From Pseudoflavitalea rhizosphaerae (GTDB lineage: Bacteria; Bacteroidota; Bacteroidia; Chitinophagales; Chitinophagaceae), in NCBI RefSeq assembly GCF_003991355.1, contig NZ_RCSU01000002.1, forward strand, positions 62,001 through 126,000: DNA of 64,000 bases, written 5' to 3'. This document shows positions 16,941 to 25,674 of the stretch, piece after piece. Position 1 is the first letter of the stretch, and each line of letters opens with the position of its first letter. The notes beneath the pieces were generated by a model. It did no database searches, was not told the origin of the DNA, and saw nothing but the letters and a program-made list of their open reading frames with translations. A program made the translations under genes and the position numbers.

Positions 16941-17756
16941 TTAATACTGCTCCTGATCGTTCGGGAAATCATTTGATTTTACATCGCGGATATAATGCTG
17001 CACCGCCCCCGTGATTTGTTCGTTGAGGTTGAGGTACTGGCGTAAAAATCTTGGTTTGAATTCTGTATTGATGCCGAGCATATCGTGCATCACCAGCACC
17101 TGGCCATCGCAATATTTTCCGGCGCCGATGCCGATGGTGGGAATGATGAGGCTTTCAGATACTTCTTTGGCCAGCTGCGCAGGGATCTTTTCCAGTACCA
17201 TTGCGAATGCGCCTGCCTCTTCCAGCAATTTGGCGTCGTTACGGAGTTTGTTGGCTTCGGCTTCTTCGCGTGCGCGTACGGTATAGGTGCCGAATTTGTA
17301 AATGGATTGTGGCGTGAGGCCGAGATGTCCCATTACAGGGATACCGGCAGCTACGATCCGTTTTACGGATTCCAGGATCTCTTCGCCGCCTTCGAGTTTC
17401 ACGGCATGGGCGCCGGTCTCTTTCATGATGCGGACGGCAGAGATGAGGGCTTCCTTGGAATTGCCCTGGTAGCAACCGAATGGCAGGTCTACCACTACCA
17501 GCGCGCGTGATACACCGCGGATCACGGAAGAAGCGTGATAGATCATCTGGTCCAGCGTAATAGGTAGCGTAGTTTCATGACCAGCCATAACGTTGGAAGC
17601 AGAGTCGCCCACAAGGATCACGTCGATTCCTGCGGCATCAAAGGTTTTGGCGAAAGAGAAATCGTAGGCGGTGAGCATGGAGATCTTCTCGCCCTGTGAT
17701 TTCATTTTCTGGAGCGTGTTGGTAGTGATACGCTTGATTTCTTTACTGATTGACAT
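16941..17756 (-). CDS. panB: 3-methyl-2-oxobutanoate hydroxymethyltransferase (pantothenate synthesis)
   Basis: 271 residues from the ATG at 17756 (an upstream GTG-type extension adds 20 unconserved residues). PanB adds a hydroxymethyl group from methylenetetrahydrofolate to 2-oxoisovalerate, giving ketopantoate for coenzyme A synthesis. Seen in the sequence: [19 protein letters not shown], the magnesium-binding VGDS with Asp51, [22 protein letters not shown], and GHLGLTPQS. Length matches the usual TIM-barrel enzyme of about 265-275 residues. No other pantothenate genes are adjacent. It converges on the accessory ASCH gene across family 2 copy b. Confidence 0.96.
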   Translation of the reverse strand: MSISKEIKRITTNTLQKMKSQGEKISMLTAYDFSFAKTFDAAGIDVILVGDSASNVMAGHETTLPITLDQMIYHASSVIRGVSRALVVVDLPFGCYQGNSKEALISAVRIMKETGAHAVKLEGGEEILESVKRIVAAGIPVMGHLGLTPQSIYKFGTYTVRAREEAEANKLRNDAKLLEEAGAFAMVLEKIPAQLAKEVSESLIIPTIGIGAGKYCDGQVLVMHDMLGINTEFKPRFLRQYLNLNEQITGAVQHYIRDVKSNDFPNDQEQY

Positions 17757-17888
17757 AACTGGAGTTTTTAGCGCTGAGCGGGAGGGAATATGGCTCTGCA
17801 TTAGAATAAAACACATTCATAATGCTCCTCGCAGTTTGTTAATAAGAATGGCGAAGGTAGGGGAAAACGATAAAAATGTAACTGCCGC

Positions 17889-18797
17889 TCAGAAAATCGC
17901 CTGCCGGCTTTTGACCAGCTCTTCGTAGAGGTGCTGGATCAAACCATCTGCCAGACCGATCTTGGGCACATAGATATCTTTGATATTGGCCCAGCGCATG
18001 ATGTTCACGTAGATCTGAAGGGCGGGAACGATCACGTCTGCACGGTCTTCACGCAGTTTGTAAAGCCTTTGCCTTTCCTGCACGGAGAAACTGCTGAATT
18101 CCTTGTAATAGTCCTTCAACATATCGAAGGAGAGGGGCTTGCCTTCCTTGCGTTTGGAGAGGGAGAAGATCTTGTTGATATTACCACCGGAACCGATACC
18201 GATGATGTCTTCCATATGTCCGCGTGTTTCGCGGCGCAGCGCGTCTTTCATATCGTCCCAATGCTTTTCTTCCACTTGTCGCTTGAGCAGGCGGATGGTG
18301 CCGATATTGAAACTCCTGCGGAATTTGAGTTTGCCTTCGGCGAAGAAAGACAGTTCAGTGCTGCCGCCCCCCACATCGATATAGAGATAGGTATGGTCTT
18401 TGTCCATATTCTCGGCCACATGGTTCTCATAGATGAGTGTGGCTTCGGTATCGCCGGTAATGATCTCGATATCGATCCCTGTTTCTTCCTTCACGCGGGC
18501 GAGGATCTCTGTGCCGTTATCGGCATCGCGCATAGCGGAAGTAGCGGCAGCCTTCAGATGATGCAGGCCCACGCCATAAGCATCCAGCAACAACTTGTAA
18601 GCCTTGATGGTGCTAAGGATCATCGATTCTTTTTCGGGGGAGATGGTCTTCTTTTCAAATACATCGAAACCGAGCCGGAGCGGTACCCGCACGAGGTTGA
18701 TCTTCTGGAACTCAGGCTTGCCAGTGTCCGAATGGAATACATCGGAGATCAATAAACGCGCTGCATTACTTCCAATATCGATGGCCGCCAGTCTCAT
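17889..18797 (-). CDS. ppx: Ppx/GppA-type exopolyphosphatase
   Basis: 302 residues of the ASKHA phosphatase fold: phosphate-binding loop IDIGSNAARLLI at the N-terminus, ATSAMRDADNG, and the second loop YIDVGGGSTELSFF. This corresponds to the two-domain short form common in Bacteroidota, without the C-terminal HD-like domains of E. coli Ppx. It removes terminal phosphates from polyphosphate or from pppGpp; which of these it prefers cannot be read. It starts 6 bases after the ppk stop codon on the same strand, so both are in one operon and balance polyphosphate synthesis and breakdown. Confidence 0.9.
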   Translation of the reverse strand: MRLAAIDIGSNAARLLISDVFHSDTGKPEFQKINLVRVPLRLGFDVFEKKTISPEKESMILSTIKAYKLLLDAYGVGLHHLKAAATSAMRDADNGTEILARVKEETGIDIEIITGDTEATLIYENHVAENMDKDHTYLYIDVGGGSTELSFFAEGKLKFRRSFNIGTIRLLKRQVEEKHWDDMKDALRRETRGHMEDIIGIGSGGNINKIFSLSKRKEGKPLSFDMLKDYYKEFSSFSVQERQRLYKLREDRADVIVPALQIYVNIMRWANIKDIYVPKIGLADGLIQHLYEELVKSRQAIF

Positions 18798-18803
18798 GGG
18801 TAA

Positions 18804-20930
18804 TTAGGCATCCGATGCAGCAAGCGACTCCACCGGAGATGTATGCGCAGAATCTGCATGGATGATGGTTTTTTGATGTAAATATTGATAGGTCTCAACC
18901 TGGCTCCGGACTTTCTTCTGCTTTCTGTCGCGCACATACCGGTTGCTCAGTTCATTGTCCAAAATTCTGGCTTTTACATTATCCCGCAACTGAATTTCCA
19001 GTATATTTTTCAACACACGCCTGATCTTCTCGTCCAATATCGGGCAAGTGGCTTCCACACGGTGATCCAGGTTGCGCACCATCCAGTCGGCTGATGAAAT
19101 ATATACTTTTTCTTCGCCTCCATTGTGGAAAATAAATACTCTTGCATGTTCAAGATATTCGTCAACAATGCTGATTGCCTTCACAGGGACCTTGAATCTC
19201 TTGCTCTCGGAATACATACAGAAGATGCCGCGGATGATCAGGCGGATTTCCACACCGGCCCTTGCGGCATCATACAATTTATTGATCAGTTCCTCATCGG
19301 AAAGGGAGTTCATCTTGAGCGTGATGGAGGCATGTTTTTTGGAGCGCGCATTGCGGATCTCTCTATTGATGAGCTTGTATAATTCCTTTCTCAGGCTGGT
19401 AGGGCAGGGGATCAGGGTTTTGCAGGCTTTGAGGAATTTATCGCCTTCTTTGGGGTTCTCCAGGTAGTTGAAGATGCGGTTCACATCGGCCATGATGAAG
19501 CGGTCCGAAGTGAGCAGGCAGTGATCGCCGTACACATGTGATGTTTTCTCGTTGAGGTTGCCGGTGCTCACAAAGCCGTAGTGGATGGTATGGTTGTTCA
19601 CGCGCTTCTTGATCATGAGCAATTTCGCGTGTACTTTCATGTTAGGTATACCAATCAGTACTTTCACGCCTTCTTCTTCCAGTCTTTCTTTCCATTCCAG
19701 GTTGGCTTCTTCATCAAAGCGGGCGCGGAGTTCCAGCATAACGGTCACCTGTTTGCCATTGCGCACGGCATTGATGAGGGCGTTGATCACTTTGGAATTG
19801 GAGGCGAGGCGGTATGCGGTGATCTTGATGGCCGTTACCTCCGGATCGATGGCGGCTTCACGCAACAGATCGATTACGGGATTGAAAGAATGATAAGGGA
19901 AATTAAGCATGATATCTTTCTCCAGCACCACATCGGTCACGCGCATGGTATGCTTCAACAGCTGGTGCTGGAAGGGTTTCTTCCGCGCGCTCTTTTTCTG
20001 GAACACATCGGGGAAGTCCATGAAGTGACGGAAATTATGGATACGCCCTCCGGGGATCATGCTTTCCTTGCGACTGAGATTGAGTTTGCGGATGAGGAAG
20101 TCCAGCAGTCCATCGTCCATTTCCTTATCGTATACGAAGCGAACGGGCTTGCCTTTGCGACGGTTGCGGAGCCCTTTCTCGATCTTCTGGATCATGGTGG
20201 TGCTCACGTCATTGTCGAGATCGATCTCTGCATCCTTCGTGATCTTGAATACCCAGGAACCGAAACGGTCGTAACCGAAATAAGAGAAGATGCTTTTGAG
20301 ATTGAAACGGATCACATCTTCCAGTAAAATGATATGTTGTTCTCCTTCGGGCGAAGGCAGCTTGCAGAAGCGGCCCACAGATTTGGAAGGAACTTCGATA
20401 AGCGAGTATTTGCGGCGAAGACTTTGGTCGCGGCGACTGAGCACTACACCGAGATACAATGATTTCTCGCGCAGGTAGGGGAGCTGCGGAACGTTTTCCA
20501 CCATGATGGGGATGATATTGGAGCGAACCTCTTCCTCGAAATAGGTCTGTACAAATTTCTGCTGCTCTTTGTTGAGCTGTTTTTCGTTCACGAGGAAGAT
20601 CTTTTCTTTTTCCAGCTCGCGGCGAACACTTTCCCAGATGGTGTTGAAAGATTGTTGCTGTTCCAGCACAACCTGCTGGATCTCGTCCAGGATCTTTCCG
20701 GGCGCCTGTTCCAGGTGCATGTTCTTGAGCTTGCGGCCGAATTCGTTCATTCTTTTGAGGGTAGCTACGCGAACCCGGAAGAACTCGTCCATATTATTGG
20801 AGAAGATGCCGAGGAATTTGATCCTCTCCCGGAGAGGCACAGAGGGATCGGCGGCTTCCTGGAGCACACGGCCATTAAAGCTGAGCCAGCTGATATCTCT
20901 TGCGATTGTTTTACGTTTCATGCTGAGCAT
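18804..20930 (-). CDS. ppk1: Polyphosphate kinase 1
   Basis: 708 residues, the normal length. PPK1 polymerises the gamma phosphate of ATP into polyphosphate. N-terminal domain begins with the typical ARDISWLSFNGRVLQEAADP. The autophosphorylated histidine is His434 in MKVHAKLLMIKKR, the equivalent of E. coli His435, and the second conserved histidine is His595 in YLEHARVFIFHNG. ADWMVRNLDHRVEATCPI near the end is also diagnostic. A second ATG at 20921 (MKRKTIARD) may be the true start. The gene is upstream of ppx in the same operon. Confidence 0.96.
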   Translation of the reverse strand: MLSMKRKTIARDISWLSFNGRVLQEAADPSVPLRERIKFLGIFSNNMDEFFRVRVATLKRMNEFGRKLKNMHLEQAPGKILDEIQQVVLEQQQSFNTIWESVRRELEKEKIFLVNEKQLNKEQQKFVQTYFEEEVRSNIIPIMVENVPQLPYLREKSLYLGVVLSRRDQSLRRKYSLIEVPSKSVGRFCKLPSPEGEQHIILLEDVIRFNLKSIFSYFGYDRFGSWVFKITKDAEIDLDNDVSTTMIQKIEKGLRNRRKGKPVRFVYDKEMDDGLLDFLIRKLNLSRKESMIPGGRIHNFRHFMDFPDVFQKKSARKKPFQHQLLKHTMRVTDVVLEKDIMLNFPYHSFNPVIDLLREAAIDPEVTAIKITAYRLASNSKVINALINAVRNGKQVTVMLELRARFDEEANLEWKERLEEEGVKVLIGIPNMKVHAKLLMIKKRVNNHTIHYGFVSTGNLNEKTSHVYGDHCLLTSDRFIMADVNRIFNYLENPKEGDKFLKACKTLIPCPTSLRKELYKLINREIRNARSKKHASITLKMNSLSDEELINKLYDAARAGVEIRLIIRGIFCMYSESKRFKVPVKAISIVDEYLEHARVFIFHNGGEEKVYISSADWMVRNLDHRVEATCPILDEKIRRVLKNILEIQLRDNVKARILDNELSNRYVRDRKQKKVRSQVETYQYLHQKTIIHADSAHTSPVESLAASDA

Positions 20931-21089
20931 TGGGTCAGGCGGTTTTTGTCAAAGTTGGTGCGCCTGAAATCAACTTTAAATTAAGTAATTATTAATTATT
21001 CGCTTCAGAATCATGCAAGTAAGTTTCTGAAGGGGACAGGCAATCCGGGTGAAAATGGCGAGAATTCAGGAGTATTCGGCAAATGTACG

Positions 21090-21119
21090 TTGCAGCTGCG
21101 TCAATTTTGTGTATATTTG
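21090..21119 (+). promoter_or_regulatory. Bacteroidota-type promoter upstream of rpmB
   Basis: TTG at 21090-21092 and TATATTTG at 21112-21119 match the Bacteroidota -33 TTG and -7 TAnnTTTG elements with a 19-base spacer. The leader to the rpmB start would be about 135 bases. The rest of 20931-21258 holds no gene; a perfect DnaA box TTATCCACA is at 21160-21168 inside the leader. Confidence 0.6.
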
Positions 21120-21258
21120 CGCCTTTGGCATTGGGAGTTAGGTGATTGAAAAGAGCGGTTTATCCACAATGTTGATAATCATTATTTGAAAAATCAGCAT
21201 TTTCTTTTTGATAATTAATTGCATTTACCGACCTTTGCCGTCCCAAAATTTTTAAGTC

Positions 21259-21495
21259 ATGGCAAGAGTATGTCAGGTGACAGGTAAAGTTCCGGTAACC
21301 GGAAATCGTGTATCACACTCAAATATCAAGACAAAGCGCCGGTTTTTACCAAACCTGCAGGTGAAACGCTATTACCTCGCCGAAGAAGAAAAATGGATTA
21401 CTTTGAAGCTCTCTACTGAGGCTATCCGCACTATCAACAAGAATGGTCTGATGAGTGTGGTGAAAGAACTGAGAGCAAGAGGAGAGAAGATCTAA
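21259..21495 (+). CDS. rpmB: 50S ribosomal protein L28
   Basis: 78 residues: [20 protein letters not shown] followed by [13 protein letters not shown], the unmistakable L28 N-terminus. It is a structural component of the large ribosomal subunit. The first CxxT position keeps a single Cys5, so this is a form without the zinc-binding cysteine set. First gene of the run rpmB-rpmG-DUF4295-ftsY on the plus strand, a frequent Bacteroidota gene order. Confidence 0.97.
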   Translation: MARVCQVTGKVPVTGNRVSHSNIKTKRRFLPNLQVKRYYLAEEEKWITLKLSTEAIRTINKNGLMSVVKELRARGEKI

Positions 21496-21524
21496 TTAAT
21501 TAGTCAAATTTTCAATGTTCATAT

Positions 21525-21707
21525 ATGGCAAAGAAAGGTAACAGGGTACAGGTGATTCTGGAATGTACCGAGCACAAGACCAGCGGTCAGCCCGGAACCA
21601 GCCGGTATATCACTACCAAGAATAAAAAGAACAATCCTGAGCGTATGGAGCTCAAGAAGTTCAACCCGATCCTGAAGAAGGTTACGGTTCACAAAGAGAT
21701 TAAATAA
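21525..21707 (+). CDS. rpmG: 50S ribosomal protein L33
   Basis: 60 residues: [20 protein letters not shown], then [20 protein letters not shown] and [17 protein letters not shown], a typical L33. Only one cysteine of the zinc-ribbon positions remains (C14), so this is a C-minus form. It lies 29 bases after rpmB and 19 bases before the DUF4295 gene, in one transcription unit. Confidence 0.97.
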   Translation: MAKKGNRVQVILECTEHKTSGQPGTSRYITTKNKKNNPERMELKKFNPILKKVTVHKEIK

Positions 21708-21726
21708 TATCTTCAATTAAATAATC

Positions 21727-21900
21727 ATGGCAAAAGCAGCTTCCAAGAACGCGAAAGTGAAAGATGCCAAAGCATCTGCTGAAGCGAAGAACTATACCAA
21801 AGTGATCCGTGCTGTTCGCAGTCCAAAGACCGGCGCCTATACTTTTAAAGAGGCGATCGTTCACAAGGACAAGATCAAGGATTTCATGGCAAAAAAATAA
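21727..21900 (+). CDS. DUF4295 small basic protein
   Basis: A 57-residue ORF that starts at the ATG at 21727 and ends at TAA 21898-21900: MAKAASKNAKVKDAKASAEA, then KNYTKVIRAVRSPKTGAYTF and KEAIVHKDKIKDFMAKK. It matches the DUF4295 family, small lysine-rich proteins encoded directly after rpmG throughout Bacteroidota. The constant linkage to ribosomal protein genes and the charge suggest a ribosome-associated protein; that role is inferred. It was missed by a length cutoff rather than by doubt about its reality. Confidence 0.9.
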   Translation: MAKAASKNAKVKDAKASAEAKNYTKVIRAVRSPKTGAYTFKEAIVHKDKIKDFMAKK

Positions 21901-21980
21901 GTGGATAGTAAGTACAATATTAAAAGCTGTTCTCCGGCGAGGACGGCTTTTTGTATTTTATATTTGCACAAATTCTGAGT

Positions 21981-22946
21981 ATGGGATTTTTCGGAAAACT
22001 ATTCGGTAAGAAGGAAAAAGAATCGCTCGACCAGGGGCTCCAAAAGACCAAGGAAGGCTTTCTTTCCAAGATCACCAAGGCGATAGCAGGCAAAAGTACT
22101 GTTGATGATGAAGTGCTCGATAACCTTGAAGAAGCGCTCGTAAGCGCGGATGTTGGCATCGACACCACCGTTCAGATCATCAGCCGCATTGAAAAACGCG
22201 TAGCAAAAGACAAATATCTTAATACCAGTGAGCTCAACGGGCTGCTGCAGCAGGAGATCGAAGCTGTACTGGTGGATGCCGACCAGGCTTCTTCCTACAC
22301 CTTTGAATCGGAAATGCCTGCCAAACCCTATGTGATCCTGGTGGTAGGCGTGAATGGGGTGGGCAAGACCACTACCATCGGCAAACTCGCCTATAATTTC
22401 AAGAAGGCCGGAAAGTCTGTATTACTCGGCGCTGCCGATACCTTCCGTGCCGCTGCGGTTGATCAACTCACTATCTGGAGTGAACGCGTGGGCGTTCCTA
22501 TCGTGAAACAGGCCATGGGATCAGATCCCGCTTCTGTTGCATTTGATACTGTTCAGAGCGGTGTGGCCAAAGGATCAGATGTGGTGATCATCGATACTGC
22601 AGGCCGCCTCCACAACAAGGCCCACCTGATGGACGAGCTCAGCAAGATCAAACGCGTAATCCAGAAACATATTCCAGAAGCGCCACATGAAGTGCTGCTG
22701 GTGCTGGACGGATCTACAGGTCAAAATGCGCTGGAACAGGCCAAACATTTCACCGCTGCCACAGATGTGACCGCACTCGCTATCACCAAGCTGGACGGCA
22801 CTGCCAAAGGCGGCGTAGTACTGGCCATCGCCAACCAGTTCAAGATCCCGGTGAAATTCATCGGAGTGGGAGAGAAGATGGAAGACTTGCTGGTATTCGA
22901 TAAACATGAGTTTGTTGACAGCCTGTTCAACCTGGATAAAAAGTAA
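21981..22946 (+). CDS. ftsY: Signal recognition particle receptor FtsY
   Basis: 321 residues from the ATG at 21981 (MGFFGKLFGKKEKESLDQGL). The SRP-type GTPase NG domain is complete: helical N domain, G1 loop GVNGVGKTTTIGKLA, DTFRAAAVDQL, G3 DTAGR, G4 TKLDGTAKGG. It docks ribosome-SRP complexes at the inner membrane for co-translational export. The acidic A domain of E. coli FtsY is absent, leaving a short basic/amphipathic N-terminus, as is usual in this phylum. A terminator follows at 22968. Confidence 0.96.
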   Translation: MGFFGKLFGKKEKESLDQGLQKTKEGFLSKITKAIAGKSTVDDEVLDNLEEALVSADVGIDTTVQIISRIEKRVAKDKYLNTSELNGLLQQEIEAVLVDADQASSYTFESEMPAKPYVILVVGVNGVGKTTTIGKLAYNFKKAGKSVLLGAADTFRAAAVDQLTIWSERVGVPIVKQAMGSDPASVAFDTVQSGVAKGSDVVIIDTAGRLHNKAHLMDELSKIKRVIQKHIPEAPHEVLLVLDGSTGQNALEQAKHFTAATDVTALAITKLDGTAKGGVVLAIANQFKIPVKFIGVGEKMEDLLVFDKHEFVDSLFNLDKK

Positions 22947-22967
22947 TCTTTCAATAATTTTTTTGCG

Positions 22968-22998
22968 GGGTCAGCCTTATCAGGTTGGCCCTTTTTGT
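22968..22998 (+). terminator. Intrinsic terminator after ftsY
   Basis: GGGTCAGCC (22968-22976) and GGTTGGCCC (22983-22991) pair with wobbles, followed by TTTTTGTTTT. It lies 22 bases after the ftsY stop and just before family 1 copy c. Confidence 0.75.
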
Positions 22999-23033
22999 TT
23001 TCGCTGCCGCCAGGGGCTGACCAAAAAGGGCGG

Positions 23034-23154
23034 AGAGTTGGCAGTCGCTCGCCTCTGGCGAGTGACTTATGTTTAGGCGCCTCTGGCGCCGCAGTGTTCG
23101 CCGGAGGCGAACAAATAGAAGTCACTCGCCAGAGGCGAGCGACTGCCACACTCT
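23034..23154. repeat. Family 1 foldback element, copy c, with private flanking arms
   Basis: Core arms 23039-23066 and 23121-23148 pair perfectly over 28 bp, then continue as AGAGT / ACTCT (23034-23038 and 23150-23154) after one bulged C. The inner hairpins differ from the other copies but are still self-complementary: GGCGCCTCTGGCGCC (left) and TTCGCCGGAGGCGAA (right). Such paired changes indicate selection for the folded shape. It lies between ftsY and the EVE gene. Confidence 0.9.
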
Positions 23155-23183
23155 AACAGTGTAGCCTACACGCAATAATAAAG

Positions 23184-23207
23184 GAAGACCGGTAAATGCC
23201 GGTCTTC
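23184..23207. terminator. Perfect hairpin downstream of family 1 copy c
   Basis: GAAGACCGG / CCGGTCTTC with a 6-base loop, followed on the plus strand by GATAGTGAGCCTTTTTAG. It could act as a second terminator after ftsY. The remaining bases up to 23418 hold no supported gene. Confidence 0.5.
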
Positions 23208-23418
23208 GATAGTGAGCCTTTTTAGCTCCTGGGTAACACCACATGATCGGTTTGGTAATTTCTTACCTTGAAATTATTTTGACGGGGGAAAATGATTGGT
23301 TGGGGGGAGTTGGCAAAAATACTTACGGGTGCCGGCCCCTGGTTGGATTTTTTATGGATAAATATTTTCCCGGTACATTTGCTGCTCATTCTATTCATAT
23401 TACCGCAATTGCTTTATT

Positions 23419-23832
23419 ATGGCTTACTGGTTGGTTAAATCGGAACCGTTCAAATACTCATGGGATCAGTTTGTTAAAGACAAAAAGACCTTCTGGGATG
23501 GAGTACGCAACTATGCCGCCCGCAATTTTCTCAGGGACATGAAAAAAGGGGACCTGGTATTTTTCTACCACAGTAATGAAGGACTGGAAATAGTGGGCAT
23601 TGCCCGTGTATCCAAAGAATCCTACCAGGATCCCACCACCGATGAAGATGCATGGGTAGTGGTTGACCTGGAACCAGTAAAGCGTTTAATGAATCCCGTT
23701 AGCCTGAAACAGATCAAGGCCGAACCCCGGCTGGCCAACATGGCGCTCATCAAACTCAGTCGCCTTTCCGTTAGTCCAGTCACCCCGGCGGAATGGAAAG
23801 TGGTCCTTGAACTGGCAGGCGATAAGGGTTAA
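23419..23832 (+). CDS. EVE domain protein (PUA superfamily)
   Basis: 137 residues, a stand-alone EVE domain: MAYWLVKSEPFKYSWDQFVK, then WDGVRNYAARNFLRDMKKGD followed by LVFFYHSN, and the closing LANMALIKLSRLSVSPVTPAEW. This is the same family as human thymocyte nuclear protein 1. EVE domains have an aromatic pocket thought to recognise modified bases such as 5-methylcytosine derivatives in nucleic acid. Start and length are typical. It is transcribed alone, after family 1 copy c. Confidence 0.92.
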   Translation: MAYWLVKSEPFKYSWDQFVKDKKTFWDGVRNYAARNFLRDMKKGDLVFFYHSNEGLEIVGIARVSKESYQDPTTDEDAWVVVDLEPVKRLMNPVSLKQIKAEPRLANMALIKLSRLSVSPVTPAEWKVVLELAGDKG

Positions 23833-23939
23833 ACCCATTTTAACAAGCTTACCGGGTTACTTGCTGCAGGTAGCTGGAATCAATTTGTGTAAAATCACTT
23901 ACACAAGCATCTCAGTTATACCACCTTAAAAATTGCAGT

Positions 23940-24911
23940 ATGAAAACCTTTCTTACCGTATCAGCGTTCGCGCTGGTACTGGCCTCTTCTTGCCGAAACG
24001 CATCCGAAAAAGCACCTGCTGACACCGTAATGTCCATTGCGCCGCAAAAAGCTGAAGTAGCAAACCTTGAGCTTTTTGATGCAGCATCAGACAGCATCGC
24101 AGAGCCTGCTCGCTTTGAGGAGAAACAGTCCGGCAATCAAAGCGATCAGCAACCCGGACAAAAACAAAAGCCTGCTACAGCTCCCGCGGCTTCGCGATCC
24201 GACTGGAACAAGAAGATCATCAAGAACGCCAGCCTGGAACTGGAAATAAAGAACTTCAGGGAATTTGAACGCCTGGTAAGCGCCATTACGGGTAAGTATG
24301 CCGGTTATATCGCCGAAGAGAACCAGGAAAGCTCCGATTATAAGTTGCAATCCCAGGTCAGCATCCGCGTGCCGGTAGATTTGTTTGAGCAGGCTGTGAA
24401 TGAATTCACCGGTAATGCAGAAAAGATCCTTACAAAAAATATTACCAGTAAAGACGTCACCGGCGAAGTGGTGGATGTGCGCTCCAGGCTGGAAGCCAAG
24501 CGCCAGGCCCGTCTTCGCTACCTTGAGCTGATGAAGCAGGCAAAGAATATGGAAGAGGTTTTCCAGGTGCAGAAGGAAGTGGACGAGATCCAGGAAGAGA
24601 TCGAAGCTGCTGCAGGCAGAATGGGCTACCTCAATCATTCATCAGCTTACAGCACCATCCAGCTTGTTTATTTCCAGATACTGGACCCTGACCTGGTAAA
24701 TAACAACAACCATGAACCCTCTTTTGGGACCCGTGTGCTGGATGCATTCGGAGCCGGATTCAAATGGCTCGGAGATGTGATGGTGGCATTGATCACGCTA
24801 TGGCCGATGCTCCTGGGAGTTGGACTGGTAGTGTATGCTGTGAAGAAGACTGTGAAACGAAATCGGGCCAAACCCGCTACCAGTAAGGTTGTAGAGCAGG
24901 CGGAAGCCTGA
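23940..24911 (+). CDS. DUF4349 lipoprotein
   Basis: 323 residues. A lipobox (LASSC, Cys18) follows the signal sequence, so the mature protein is a lipoprotein. A Gln/Ala/Pro-rich linker (about 60-85) precedes the DUF4349 domain: KIIKNASLELEIKNFREFER, then SIRVPVDLFEQAVNEF, then a coiled-coil block RLEAKRQARLRYLELMKQAK, ending with SAYSTIQLVYFQ. A transmembrane segment is visible near residues 281-301 (VALITLWPMLLGVGLVVYAV), followed by a basic tail. The family occurs widely in bacteria; its function is unknown, with an envelope or structural role likely. Confidence 0.88.
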   Translation: MKTFLTVSAFALVLASSCRNASEKAPADTVMSIAPQKAEVANLELFDAASDSIAEPARFEEKQSGNQSDQQPGQKQKPATAPAASRSDWNKKIIKNASLELEIKNFREFERLVSAITGKYAGYIAEENQESSDYKLQSQVSIRVPVDLFEQAVNEFTGNAEKILTKNITSKDVTGEVVDVRSRLEAKRQARLRYLELMKQAKNMEEVFQVQKEVDEIQEEIEAAAGRMGYLNHSSAYSTIQLVYFQILDPDLVNNNNHEPSFGTRVLDAFGAGFKWLGDVMVALITLWPMLLGVGLVVYAVKKTVKRNRAKPATSKVVEQAEA

Positions 24912-24967
24912 TGGGGAAATAAACGCCACTGAATTTTCGTACATTGAAGCCTGATAACTCGAGCTTC

Positions 24968-25657
24968 ATGGCAAAGAAAAAATTGGTGGTGCTGACAGGC
25001 GCCGGTATCAGCGCAGAGAGCGGATTGAAAACTTTCAGGGACAGTGATGGTCTCTGGGAGGGATATGATGTAACCGAAGTGGCCACGCCCCGGGCCTGGC
25101 GAAAGAATCCATCACTGGTGCTCGACTTCTACAATATGCGTCGCAAAAACGTGATGGATGCAAAACCCAATGCTGCGCATTTCGGCCTGGCCGATCTGCA
25201 GCATGATTTCGATGTTCAGATCATCACCCAAAACATTGACGACCTGCATGAACGTGCCGGCTCTGAAAAAATACTCCATCTTCATGGCGAGATCCTCAAA
25301 ATGCGCAGCGTAGGTGATGAATCGCTGATCTATCCCATTACCGGCGATATCAGGATCGGCGACCTGGCTGAAGACGGCGAACAGCTTCGCCCGCATATCG
25401 TTTGGTTTGAAGAGCCTGTACCGATGATCGCTGAGGCTGTACCGTTAGTGAAGGCTGCCGATATTTTTGTAGTGGTAGGCACTTCGCTGGTTGTTTATCC
25501 TGCAGCAGGACTGGTGGACTTTGTTCAGCCAGGGGTCCCGAAATACATCGTTGATAAGAAGATCCCGGCAATGGAAGGGTTCTATGGCGTTCATCCAATT
25601 GAAATGCCGGCAACAACGGGCGTAGAGGAGTTGAAGCGGATACTGCGAGGGGGATAA
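24968..25657 (+). CDS. cobB: Sir2-type NAD-dependent protein deacylase lacking zinc cysteines
   Basis: 229 residues from the ATG at 24968. Sirtuin motifs: GAGISAESGLKTFRDSDGLW, TQNIDDLHERAGS, catalytic His106 in HLHGEI, and VVGTSLVVYPAAGLV for NAD binding. It removes acyl groups from lysines using NAD. The region that normally holds four zinc-binding cysteines (about residues 108-155) contains no cysteine at all; instead it reads KMRSVGDESLIYPITGDIRI and continues without Cys. Zinc-less sirtuins of this sort are known to me from Bacteroidota, but details should be verified. It lies 56 bases after the DUF4349 gene and converges on the saccharopine dehydrogenase-like gene. Confidence 0.9.
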   Translation: MAKKKLVVLTGAGISAESGLKTFRDSDGLWEGYDVTEVATPRAWRKNPSLVLDFYNMRRKNVMDAKPNAAHFGLADLQHDFDVQIITQNIDDLHERAGSEKILHLHGEILKMRSVGDESLIYPITGDIRIGDLAEDGEQLRPHIVWFEEPVPMIAEAVPLVKAADIFVVVGTSLVVYPAAGLVDFVQPGVPKYIVDKKIPAMEGFYGVHPIEMPATTGVEELKRILRGG

Positions 25658-25674
25658 TACTTCCTGTGATTTGT

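Noticed and set aside
19581-20327. Plus-strand ORF of 248 codons opposite ppk1
   Set aside because: Antisense shadow of a conserved gene with no recognisable motif.
21160-21168. DnaA box TTATCCACA as a sign of the replication origin
   Set aside because: Only one perfect box and no cluster, A/T-rich unwinding region or dnaA/dnaN neighbours; a chance or regulatory site is more likely.
22721-23149. Minus-strand ORF ending in family 1 copy c
   Set aside because: Repeat translation plus antisense of ftsY.
23243-23542. Plus-strand ORF overlapping the EVE gene start
   Set aside because: Other frame of the EVE gene and its leader; no family features.
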